Positions 55,876 through 64,000 of a DNA stretch of 64,000 bases are shown in pieces. Source of the stretch: Dipodascopsis uninucleata var. uninucleata (Eukaryota > Ascomycota > Lipomycetes > Lipomycetales > Lipomycetaceae); contig JAJLTO010000003.1 of assembly GCA_030568195.1 (NCBI GenBank), positions 146,501 through 210,500 of the forward strand. The letters run 5' to 3'. The stretch's first letter is position 1. The number at the start of each line of letters is the position of its first letter. The translations under genes and the position numbers were made by a program. Under the pieces are notes generated by a model, which saw only the letters and a list, made by a program, of their open reading frames with translations, searched no databases and had not been told where the DNA came from.

Positions 55876-57135
55876 TTATGATGGTAAGCTGCCAGCAGCC
55901 ATATTGTCATGATGCACATTAAAGAAGTCCACCATCGCTTGTGAGCCATTCTCGCCTAAAATTATGCGTCTATTCTTGTCCGTCTCCTCTGCCTTGACCT
56001 GTGCTCGCGCCAGCATGGCTTCCTCAAACTCACGTATCCGTGGTTCCAACGCTGCCTGCCATTTAGCGGCGTCTGTGGCCTCGGGAACAGCCGCCAGCAC
56101 ATGTGAAAGATCCAGCGAGTCCCAGAGAGCCAGGTTGACGCCCTCACCGGCCCACGGCGTCATCAGGTGAGCGGCGTCGCCGACCAGCGTCACACCCGTT
56201 CGGTGCTCCCAGCGGTAACCAATGGGGAGCATATATAGCGGCTTAATGTCGGCCACACAGCCAGGATTATCTTTAGTCTCCTCATCGCATGCCGTGGAGA
56301 GCAGATCTTTGAGCGCGAGATCCCACTTGCCGAACAGCTTGTCGTCGCTGAGGAAGGCGGTCTTGACCTCAGCGGCGGTCTTGCCCGTCAAGCCTGTGGC
56401 TGCGACCCAGTGTTCTTGCGGTGTACTCACAGCCGCGTACACGCGGATCGAATCTTGCGGGCCGCGGTGCGTCATTATTCCATTACAGTTACCGAGAGCA
56501 TTCATCATACCCGAACCGCAGAGTTCGACTAGGTGCGGATACTGGGTCGAGACGTGCCTCACCGTCGCCATTAAAAGCTGCGCGCCGCTGTAGAAAGGCA
56601 AAACATTTGATAGCAGCTGACGGACCCGGGACCATGCACCGTCGGCTCCGACAACGAAGTCATACGTCGCGGCACCTCTAGTACCCAAATCTAATGTAAT
56701 CTCGGTCGCTCCCGTGGTCGCGTTGCGGTTGCTCCGGACAGTAGTGATCTTGTGATTCCACTGAATAAGGTCGGAGGGAACGCTATGCCTAAGCAAATTA
56801 GTGAGCGCATTTCGTGCAATTTCTGGACGAGATTCGAGCTCACCCTCATCAGTGTGCATCACCTTGCCCTGGGTATCAAGGATGCGGCACGCCTCAGAGC
56901 AGTCGCCCAGGGCCGCCTGGAAGTCATGCCATAGACCGCACTCGCGCATTACTCTCAGTCCAGACTCTTCGTGTAGATCAAGCATTCCAGATGGCTTGGC
57001 AATGTCCACCGGTGTCGGTTTGGGCCGCAGCTCATAAATAGTGGCGCCGATCCCGCGTTGATATAGCAGCCTGCCTAGCGCTAGGCCCGATGGACCACCA
57101 CCGACGATTGCAATTCGAGGTCGGAAGATAGACAT
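55876..57135 (-). CDS. FAD-dependent aromatic-ring-hydroxylase-type monooxygenase
   Basis: Class A flavoprotein monooxygenase (PHBH fold, FAD_binding_3), likely NAD(P)H-dependent hydroxylation of a small organic compound. One exon, 419 aa. GxGxxG is IAIVGGGPSGLALGRLLYQ from about residue 8; the DG motif is VVGADGAWSRVR near 165; the GD motif is VTLVGDAAHLMTPWAGEGVN near 320, where the M-x-P-x-x-G-E-G-x-N ending is like the TetX-type bacterial and fungal subgroup. The substrate cannot be read from sequence. The gene is intron-free and markedly GC-rich with C- and G-ending codons, unlike all its neighbours, and has long shadow frames on the opposite strand for that reason. It sits beside a gene-free, higher-GC block. 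Recent acquisition from bacteria or another fungus is plausible. Confidence 0.88.
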   Translation of the reverse strand: MSIFRPRIAIVGGGPSGLALGRLLYQRGIGATIYELRPKPTPVDIAKPSGMLDLHEESGLRVMRECGLWHDFQAALGDCSEACRILDTQGKVMHTDEGELESRPEIARNALTNLLRHSVPSDLIQWNHKITTVRSNRNATTGATEITLDLGTRGAATYDFVVGADGAWSRVRQLLSNVLPFYSGAQLLMATVRHVSTQYPHLVELCGSGMMNALGNCNGIMTHRGPQDSIRVYAAVSTPQEHWVAATGLTGKTAAEVKTAFLSDDKLFGKWDLALKDLLSTACDEETKDNPGCVADIKPLYMLPIGYRWEHRTGVTLVGDAAHLMTPWAGEGVNLALWDSLDLSHVLAAVPEATDAAKWQAALEPRIREFEEAMLARAQVKAEETDKNRRIILGENGSQAMVDFFNVHHDNMAAGSLPS

Positions 57136-60100
57136 ATTGCGTGCAAGAGAAGGTATGTAGGTTCGGATTTCGTTCTTTTGAAGAACATGGACTGCGAGTG
57201 ATAAATAAATAGTTCTATGAATCGTTTAAAGTGTAGGCTAGATCCGCTAAAAACTTTTATAGGCTAGCTTAGCGAGTCTGTCTGTTCGAGACAAACGCCC
57301 TCAGGCTAGTCTTGCTAAAGTCCCTGGTGCACAACTCCAGGGAAATTTCTCCCAACATGAGCTAACTACCACATCATCTGGGCCAACATTGTATGCCATT
57401 CCATCACTAACAAAACGAACTTTGGTTTTTAACTGAAATGCTGCAGTACGATCGCTACTCTGCCCTAAGCAGTCTGTTAATGTAAGATAATTGTATCGTT
57501 GCTACGTACTCTTGCTCACAAGCGCCAGCATTGAGAAATCAGCTACTGAAGTATAGTGAGTGCTTTATGAGGTAAGGTAAAGATCCTGAAGATGCAGTGG
57601 TACGCAAGTCCCTCCTCCGTTGGCCTAGGAGCGGCGATGCCATGGTCGTTCCGGGATGTCAGGGACGGGATGGTTGTCACGGTTATTTTGAAGAAAAGAA
57701 ATGGCCAAAGAAACTAACAGAGGTCCCTTTACCCTCCTCTACGCTTTAAATTTCCGCAGCCAAGCGTCTTTTCAGGGCGGATCAGAGATGTAAGTTGTCC
57801 TAACTCACTTGGCTTTTAAGGCAGAAACCTAGTCTCTACTGCCGAACAACCAATATAATTCTTTCTTGACATCAAATCAAAAAAATGGCAATGGTCTATG
57901 ATGATCTTCTCTCAAGACTGGTGCGCAAGCCTCTGCACAGAGTCTCAGGTAGAAGGCGATGTACTCCACGCGCTCAAATAACCTCGCTGTCACTAATAGT
58001 CTCATATAGTCGCCAGCAGACTAGTAGCTAATTGAATACTTTTTTTTTTTTTTTAAAGCATTGTAATCTACTAGTATATAGCTTATATTAGGACTACGTA
58101 AGAGTAGTAATATACCCCTAAATGATATGCTGTCCGTAAAGTCCCCAGATCCTGCATTCGCGATGTTCCAGCAGTATCTCATATGCCGCAGCGATACGGT
58201 TGAATTATTGCCGCCATCCTGGCTGGAAAGTTGAACGCCACTTGGGAAGCTGACGAGACCATAAAGTACACGCTATCTCCGCGGTAATAATCCGCAGCGG
58301 ACTCAGCAGCGCTATATTCTCCATACACGGCACAGAACGAACAACTATACGATACTGTTACCTAATTCGTATACGGCCCTTTACATGTGCGTCTAAGTTT
58401 TCGAAACTAGACGCAGTACTGATAAGCGGGTCTCTGTCTGAATGATATCCGCATCGACTACATGTAAAGGTCTGCTCGCACTGGAGAATTGCGTGGTAAG
58501 CAACAGAGACAATGGTTCGTGGCGCTTTTAGTACAAACCGCAACTTTTAATGGTACAAAACTTTGCTAGCCGACTGTGGTGTCTCGAGAGCTGGACCACA
58601 CGACATTTCGACGCAAGATCCTAGTCAGCTCAACGGTGAGACCTACAGTATTCTGGCAGAAAAAATTTTCTTTCTAGACAAAGCCTGAAACTGTCATCTA
58701 AGCTTGGAAATGACTGGCTGAGCAGAAAAGTATGGCACGTTTGTCTGAACGGAGGTCATTCTCTAGACTACTCGCAAACAGTAGTTCCCATCGTCTGGAC
58801 AGCACTTCGTCATATGGGACTTACACCGCTCTGCAGATGTCTTTGACGCTCTCAAGCTGCGGCAGCTTCTTTATGAGACTGGCAGAGTTGCTCACCACCT
58901 CGCAGATCGCACCACTGAACAGTGTAGCAGCAGAATTCCCAGCAGACGTGGTGATGCTGAAGTAGGGGAACGTGAGGGTGACAATTAAACCCAGCTATCT
59001 ATCAGAACAGAGAGCTTGCTGACATGCATGACTAAAACAAGATCGGGAGCGGTGAGAGATGCCAAAATCAGGATCTGAGAAGTCGAAACAAGAAGCAGCA
59101 GCAACATCTGGAACATCCTGCATAGATCCACTATGGCGTTTCGTGAATCACGTGACAGCAATCGTTTAGCGAGCTGGCTTAGACTGTGAGTTAGCAGCCC
59201 AAACCGCCTAACTTCGGGACGGGATAGTTCAGTATATAGTTTAACATCCGTACAATGTCTATGCCACCATAGCAATGCTTGCTGTATGCTCTGTTGGCGC
59301 TTCGATTATCCTAGTGCGCAGTAGTTGCCGTTGCCCCTCCCAGTCTAGTGAGCATCCAATGCGCAGCACCTTCCTTGTCTCTTGAACTGGCTCTGCTCTA
59401 CACGCTTGCGTCTTAAGATACACAGTCGTTTAACGAGAACGTGGTGGTCGTTTAGTACGCGCTTGGAAACCACGTGATCCACCAACGACGAGCTAAAGAC
59501 TCTAATTCTGCAGGTCTAACACAAACACAATTGTAGATATTGGGTCGCTGAGACCTGCTTTCGTATACAAATGCTCGCATTGTCGAATACCCCGCGCAGG
59601 CCGAGTCCGGCACACTACAGACCTTATTAGCGAAAATATAGGGGCCTTGAGAGACAACAAAGAGGCAAGCGCTCGAAGACATCGCTGTAAAAGTAAAAAT
59701 TTAAAAAATTTAAAATTTAAATAAATGATCGGTAATACAAATAAGCAGAGGGGAAAGCCCAGTGCTGTTGCATACTCTGCAAATAACTTATCTACGTACT
59801 TTTAATATCTATCGATCGTTACCTATAGGTTTGCTAGCTAATAGCAGCAGTGTTATATATAGTCACTGGACCGCTGATCATACAACGAGAACAGAAAAGG
59901 AGACGTGGTGACTTAAGAATAGCCATAGCAGGGAATACCCTCCCAGGCATCACTCTACTGAACAGCCAAGGCGCACATCTCGTCATTCTACAATATCTGA
60001 TCTCCAGAGTAGTTCTCAACCAAATTGGGCCCAGCTGACTTCTCACGTCCGTGTCCGTTGGGTTCATAACCGAAGAGCTCGTCGGGGCCACGCAGATACA

Positions 60101-60182
60101 GAAATAAAAATAAAGACCGTAATAAAGCACTCTCTGCTTCTTCACTCACTTCCGCACAGTATCGACCTGCAACGTCGCAATC
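57136..60182. other. 3-kb gene-free, higher-GC accessory-looking region
   Basis: Between the divergent monooxygenase and the coiled-coil orphan. GC is visibly higher than in most spacers. It contains a poly-T run (58029-58046), a TCACGTGA palindrome (59148-59155), a near-match CCACGTGA (59470-59477), and a minus-strand frame (58543-58358) with a CxxCGYHxDRD zinc-ribbon-like motif. Other open frames are short and do not connect. It may hold decayed mobile or transferred DNA, but no element ends were found. Confidence 0.4.
58358..58543 (-). pseudogene. Possible fragment with a TnpB/Fanzor-like zinc-ribbon motif
   Basis: About 60 codons open with no ATG near the start. The readable part has CEQTFTCSRCGYHSDRD, a second-knuckle CxxCG followed three residues later by DRD. 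In IS200/IS605 TnpB and eukaryotic Fanzor proteins the C-terminal ribbon ends C-x-x-C-G-x(3-4)-D-R-D-x-N-A, the last Asp being a RuvC catalytic residue. Here NA is replaced by PLIS, the first CxxC knuckle is not intact and no RuvC-I or RuvC-II part was found upstream. This may be a decayed transposon-gene tail or a chance match. Confidence 0.2.
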
Positions 60183-60836
60183 ATGATCCACCATACACTC
60201 GACCAGATCAGAGTAGCCGACACTGCATATCGGCCGGCCGTGGTAAGGCCAGCGCACGCACGTCGCATATGGAATCATTCGCCGTCGTACGGTAGTGTGG
60301 GCAAACCCCTGGACAAAGAAACAAGTAAAAAGGATGAGAACAGCAGCTGCACTCAAAAAGAAAACCACACTCTATCACCGGCGCAGATGGATCATTTGGT
60401 CCGCTCTTTTAAAGAGAGCATGAAGAAATACACCGAAGTTCGCAAGTCTCTGGAAGCTGAGATTAGGCTACAGCGAGAAGATCTTGGTGTATCCCCGCGC
60501 GAGTCAGATGGTAAGTTCAGCCGAATCTTAGCAGAAGAGCACACATAACGTCTCTGTGTGTGTTCTATCGCATAACCAAAGTTACTAACTTCTCTTGTTA
60601 CGTATTCAGCTCGAAGTCGCGCCGAACGAATGCGAAAGCTGAAAATTGATCTCGCCAGATCAGAGGCATTTGTAGCAAAATACGTGGCAATTTTATCCAG
60701 CTTGTCAGGTACGTTGACACTAGACTCGAACATTGTTTATAATTATTAATAGCATACTCATTAACAACATACAGTCGATACAGATTCGATTTCCATCTCT
60801 ACCCCACCGTCTCGTCCACTTACGCCTTCAGTCTAG
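60183..60836 (+). CDS. Coiled-coil orphan protein (three exons), function unknown
   Basis: Exons 60183-60510, 60610-60708 and 60775-60836 join (phases 1 and 1) to 163 codons, 162 aa. I do not recognise the family. Residues 1-45 contain several Arg and His but only two acids (RPAVVRPAHARRIWNHSPSYG), compatible with a mitochondrial presequence. Residues about 65-105 form an amphipathic helix (LSPAQMDHLVRSFKESMKKY, then LEAEIRLQRED), which continues across the splice as RSRAERMRKLKIDLARSEAF and VAKYVAIL. The end is Ser/Thr/Pro-rich (STPPSRPLTPSV). Introns of 99 and 66 bases have good donors (GTAAGT, GTACGT) and the first a TACTAAC branch point. An overlapping minus-strand frame with a signal-like start is less likely. 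COQ2 follows 465 bases downstream on the same strand. Confidence 0.65.
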
Positions 60837-61301
60837 ACAGCATACGGGTCAATCGACAATTCCAATGTATTAACAATCTGATGTCACACTTGTAGTCGTC
60901 GTCTTGGTAGGAGCAGTTCCAGCACAGACTTCTATTTTTTTGCTTACCAGTTTTGATAATTTGCGCTCTCTTCTTTGAATACCTTGTAATGCTGATTGTA
61001 TATACGTTATTGCTTTTCCTCCTTATTCTGGAAGAATAAGGTCTAATAAAACGAAAAATATTACTTCATAGATGGACTGTTACCCCCATATAATATATAT
61101 ATATGTATATAATACCTATACATGTATTCTATATCTGTATTATATGGGGTTAGGTGTGTCATGGTACACCGCCGATATTTTTGATTTTTTACCTCGATGG
61201 CAGTTCCATCTTCAAATCACCGGATTGACGAGCTCAAAGTAATCTGGTTTAAAACAAGATCAGTTCTTGTTTGAACGCCTGTAGATATTTGCCTATCAGC
61301 A
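60837..61301. other. Spacer between the coiled-coil orphan and COQ2
   Basis: 465 bases with the terminator of the first gene and the COQ2 promoter. It contains the 12-base inverted repeat listed separately and a TA-rich tract; aataag/aataaaac near 61033-61050 could serve polyadenylation. Confidence 0.5.
61085..61150. repeat. 12-base perfect inverted repeat flanking a TA-rich core
   Basis: CCCCATATAATA at 61085-61096 is the reverse complement of TATTATATGGGG at 61139-61150, with 42 bases between. TTA flanks it on both sides (61081-61083 and 61151-61153), off by one base on the left. This is either a hairpin 3' of the orphan gene or a 66-base MITE-like remnant. Confidence 0.75.
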
Positions 61302-62604
61302 ATGAGTAGCCAATTGATCCTGTCTACCTGGCCTCGGTCCCTCAAAATGGGCAACTCATATAATTTGAGTCCCTTGATCCGTCTGAACACACCAGTTCCG
61401 AGAGTAAGATCAGTATCTCAGCGAAGCATGCGTCATACCATGTATTTTACACCATTATGTGCTCATCCCAGTCGCACTGTATCGTTAATTAATTACAATA
61501 AGACAGATAGTTTGCAGCTAGCGAACCGTGGGCTCTCAACAGTTTCTGAATCAAAGGCAGAGCGGATTCCGGGTCCCACTCGACTCGGACCAATTCTGAG
61601 AAACATTCCTACATCTATGGTACCATATGCACAATTAATCCGCCTTGATAAACCTGTCGGAACGTGGCTCTTACTCTGGCCTTGCAGTAAGTAAATACAT
61701 GTCGTATTTGTTCTCCAGAGCTGAAATCATGTCTCTTGTGGTGATACTTGCGCGCGTTTGAATATGCGGGGAGGGTCGAGCGCTAACTTATTGGTTACTA
61801 TTAGCTTGGGGAATCGCAACAGCAGCTGCAGAAACTGGCGCGTCACTTGGCCATACAGCATGGACGCTGATGCTTTTTAGTGTGGGAGCTCTTGTAATGC
61901 GAGGTGCGGGATGCACAATAAATGACCTATGGGATCGTAACTTAGACAAGCATGTGGAGCGGACAGCGACTCGTCCAATTGCTTCTGGTGCAATATCTCC
62001 CCAAAATGCTATTATTTACTTGGGTGGCCAGCTCTCATTGGGCCTACTTGTTTTATTGTCTCTACCTGTTGACTGCCTTGCATTAGGTGCGAGCAGCCTC
62101 ATCTTTGTTGGCACGTATCCACTTTTCAAGCGTGTTACATATTATCCTCAGCTTATCCTTGCCTTTACCTTCAACTGGGGTGCTATGCTTGGGTTTCCAG
62201 CTATAGGAATATGGGATATTCCATCAATGGCAGCACTTTATGCTAGTGGAATTTGCTGGACTATGGTTTACGATACAATTTACGCTCACCAGGACAAGCG
62301 TGACGATATTTTAGTAGGTATCAAGTCTACTGCCCTTGCATGGGGTGATAAAACTAAGCCGATCATGAAAGCTGTAACGGCTGCTCAGCTTGGATTCTTG
62401 ACCGTAGCTGGTATTACTAGCGGAATGGGTATGCCTTTTTATGCCGCAGTTACTTGGGCCGGTTATCGTCTATACAATATGATTTCTAAAGTTGACCTGG
62501 ATTCACCTGTAAATTGTTGGAAGTGGTTTGTAGATAACATAAAGACAGGTGGTGTCATTTTCGGAGGAATATTTCTCGATTATCTCAGTACTCTTTTTCT
62601 ATAG
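61302..62604 (+). CDS. COQ2: 4-hydroxybenzoate polyprenyltransferase Coq2 (two exons)
   Basis: UbiA-family enzyme of the mitochondrial inner membrane that attaches the polyprenyl tail to 4-hydroxybenzoate in ubiquinone synthesis. Exons 61302-61686 and 61805-62604 join in phase 1 to 395 codons (394 aa). The first 75 or so residues are Arg/Ser-rich without many acids, a mitochondrial presequence. YAQLIRLDKPVGTWLLLWPC joins TWGIATAA across the splice, the Coq2 hallmark. The first Asp-rich motif is NDLWDRNLD (168-176) and the second is YDTIYAHQDKRDD starting near 284; both bind Mg-polyprenyl diphosphate. Seven to nine membrane helices are visible. Several internal Mets precede the core, but the first ATG best explains the presequence. 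The gene is convergent with the BolA gene 154 bases away. Confidence 0.93.
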
Positions 62605-62758
62605 GTCGTAACCATTGGCGATTCAAATTGATATTAGCCCGGTCCTAAGGAAGGGACTAATGATAATATAGTTTTAAAGTTCTAGTACAAATGTCCATAT
62701 TTAATATATACATATAAAGCTCGTTGACCATATTCAATGTTTTGACGTGTTTCCTCTC

Positions 62759-63325
62759 TTAATCACTCTTTTTGGCGCGATCCTCTTCTTCCTTGGGCGT
62801 AAGCGTTCTTAACTGTAGAGCATGTACTCCGCCTTCTGCGTTGAGTTCTTTGCTCAAAAGTTGGTAGATCTGTCGATGACGCATCGGTAGACGCTTCCCT
62901 TCAAAAGCATGCGAAACTATCTCAAGCCTGTATCAATAAATAAGAGTTAGATTATGTTCTCGTTTTTTACTGCTACATTCTTATTCTTCTGATAGGACAT
63001 GGTAAATTTCAATACTCGTACTTGGAATCGTGTTTTCCACTCACCTGAAATGTGTTTCTTTGCTCACTGAATCTCTCATTGGTGCATGATGTGCATGCTT
63101 GTGAGAGTCATTGAAAATAGTTAATCTCGTGGGTTTCAGATGTTCCGTTATAAGCCAACGAATCCTGTCTTCGTAAGGAGTGTCTGACTTGTTGAAATCA
63201 GGGTCATTCTTCGATACGAACGAAGTTGCGGATGCTGAAGAAGATGACATTCTGTATTGTAGAAAAGATTGCTGTCTTATTCGAGCACTTGACAGCAACA
63301 AACTTCTTCTGTAGATGCTATTCAT
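62759..63325 (-). CDS. BolA-family protein, BOLA1/Bol1-like (two exons)
   Basis: BolA proteins partner monothiol glutaredoxins in iron-sulphur cluster handling; the BOLA1/Bol1 branch is mitochondrial. Exons 63325-63045 and 62927-62759 join in phase 2 to 150 codons (149 aa). Residues 1-25 (MNSIYRRSLLLSSARIRQQS) look like a presequence; Met26 (MSSSSASATS) could give a shorter cytosolic form. The BolA core is HLKPTRLTIFNDSHKHAHHA, then KETHFRLEIVSHAFEGKRLP and MRHRQIYQLLSKEL, including the T-H-F motif and the H-R pair with the metal-site His. The splice falls inside HFR-LEIV, restoring the motif exactly. The intron is 117 bases. The C-terminal KKEE-type tail is short. It is divergent from the acid phosphatase gene over 220 bases. 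Confidence 0.9.
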
Positions 63326-63545
63326 AGATTATGCTTTGCAGTCCGCTTTTACAAACGTTAACGTAATTATTATATAACTATCAGTTTTATTACTGATAGT
63401 CAAAAAATGGCGAGATTTTTGTTGCAGTAAAAAATAACGGAGTAGTCTAAATTAATTATCAAGTTGGGAACTACATCCAATGTTATAACTGCTGTTTCCA
63501 ATCCACCTCCATAAACAATCTCACATTAAATTAAATTAGCGAAAT
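63326..63545. promoter_or_regulatory. Bidirectional promoter of the BolA and acid phosphatase genes
   Basis: 220 bases between divergent starts. Contains a 9-base stem (ACTATCAGT at 63377-63385, ACTGATAGT at 63392-63400) with a 6-base loop, 52 bases before the BolA ATG. The symmetry could mark a dimer-binding site or a leader hairpin. Confidence 0.45.
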
Positions 63546-64000
63546 ATGGGAGCTCCATTGATTTATGAAGGAATAGACGATCAATATCGATCAGATCTGG
63601 AACTCAAGCAAGTGCAGATACTATTTAGACACGGTAAAACTTCAGTTACTTAGAAAATTATAGTCAAAGTTTACCTGCTAACTTGAGAGTCTATAAACAG
63701 GGGAGCGAACTGCAGTACATAGAAGCATCCAGGAATGGAATAAATGGGGATTTCCAATATTCTGGCCATTATGCGAGTCTTCTAGATCAACCAGAACAGG
63801 AATAATCAATCCACAGGATGGAGGATATTTGACAACTATTGCGTATGAACGAGAGATCGAAACGACCACGAATGAGAACCCATCACCACTGTTTAATAAC
63901 AAGGGCCGCCAGGGCATATGGTTCGTATAAATTATCAAACGTAGTACGCAATGAAGACTCTTTTTACTGACCGAATCATAGCCTGGAAGGGCAACTCACC
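63546..64000 (+). CDS. Histidine acid phosphatase family protein (5' part, three exons seen, runs off the window)
   Basis: Branch 2 histidine phosphatase. Exons 63546-63633, 63701-63920 and 63982-64000 (continuing) keep frame. The catalytic RHGER motif is assembled across the first splice: VQILFRHG joins GERTAVHRSIQEWNKWG. The active-site His and two Arg of the R-H-G-x-R-x-P pattern are present, though the usual Pro after T is Ala here (ERTAV). The second splice joins NNKGRQGI to CLEGQLT, the C-x-x-G-Q-L-T segment of this family. Branch points are GCTAAC (63678) and TACTGAC; the second donor GTTCGT is unusual. No signal peptide is seen at MGAPLIYEGIDDQ, so the protein is probably intracellular, like the lysophosphatidic/mitochondrial acid phosphatase group. 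The substrate is unknown. Confidence 0.8.

Noticed and set aside
56222-56593. Plus-strand frames of 60-123 codons opposite the FAD monooxygenase
   Set aside because: Shadows of a GC-rich gene: high GC reduces stop codons in all frames.
59988-60368. 126-codon minus-strand frame with a signal-peptide-like start (MVFFLSAAAVLILF)
   Set aside because: It overlaps the first exon of the plus-strand coiled-coil gene, which has consistent introns and a continuous helix across splices; the minus frame has no such support.
1-64000. Retroelements, virus-derived elements, CRISPR arrays and bacterial-style operons
   Set aside because: No reverse transcriptase, integrase, capsid-like or other element-specific motif, and no spaced repeat array, was seen in either strand.

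Overview
The window is nuclear DNA of an ascomycete fungus. Coding genes are interrupted by short introns: I place 27 of them, 49 to 280 bases and mostly 50 to 120, with GTAAGT/GTATGT-like donors, TACTAAC/GCTAAC/CTGAC branch points and AG acceptors. The gene set is fungal: Pma1 proton pump, Gcn5, Orc5, Ost5, Sec62, Cox5, Coq2, Sly41, a Sae2/Ctp1 protein and Dia2/Pof3-like F-box proteins. The DNA is AT-rich, introns are frequent and several spacers are 2 to 6 kb. That suggests an early-diverging ascomycete (Lipomycetes-like Saccharomycotina or Taphrinomycotina) rather than a compact budding yeast, but the species cannot be named from the sequence.

Layout. 1-6000: 5' end of an unknown gene (-), ATP15 (-, 3 exons), ORC5 (+, 4 exons), a DCAF4/WDR21-type WD40 gene (-, 4 exons). 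8.3-9.7 kb: SLY41 (-). 11.9-16 kb: a Ubp10/USP36-like deubiquitinase and a Sae2/CtIP/Ctp1 protein (both +). 16.5-23.7 kb: COX5, a BSD-domain Dos2-like gene, an ArfGAP and OST5, all on -. 23.9-25.6 kb: GCN5 (+), divergent from OST5 over a 182-base promoter. 25.6-37.5 kb: PMA1 in large gene-poor flanks. 37.5-42 kb: two tandem TPR/F-box/LRR paralogues (+), the second with a reading-frame break. 42.7-44.9 kb: a type II membrane glycosyltransferase (-). 47.7-54.4 kb: SEC62 (+), a PH-like orphan (-), L-2-hydroxyglutarate dehydrogenase (+), TRAPPC2L/Tca17 (+). 55.9-57.1 kb: a GC-rich FAD monooxygenase (-) beside a 3-kb gene-free, higher-GC stretch that looks accessory. 60.2-64 kb: a coiled-coil orphan (+), COQ2 (+), a BolA protein (-) and the start of a histidine acid phosphatase (+).

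The genes are mostly unrelated housekeeping loci rather than a cluster or operon. Themes recur: mitochondrial energy metabolism (ATP15, COX5, COQ2, BolA, L-2-HG dehydrogenase), secretory pathway (SLY41, OST5, SEC62, ArfGAP, TRAPPC2L, glycosyltransferase) and chromatin, replication or repair (ORC5, GCN5, SAE2/CTP1, Ubp10-like, DCAF4-like, Dia2/Pof3-like). Many multi-exon genes were rebuilt by hand; in every complete case the spliced length is a whole number of codons and the join restores a recognisable or continuous protein, which is the main support for the exon coordinates. No tRNA, rRNA, CRISPR array, intact transposon or virus-derived element was recognised. I found no convincing new multi-gene system; the tandem F-box pair and the 55.9-60 kb accessory-looking block are the parts most worth a second look.
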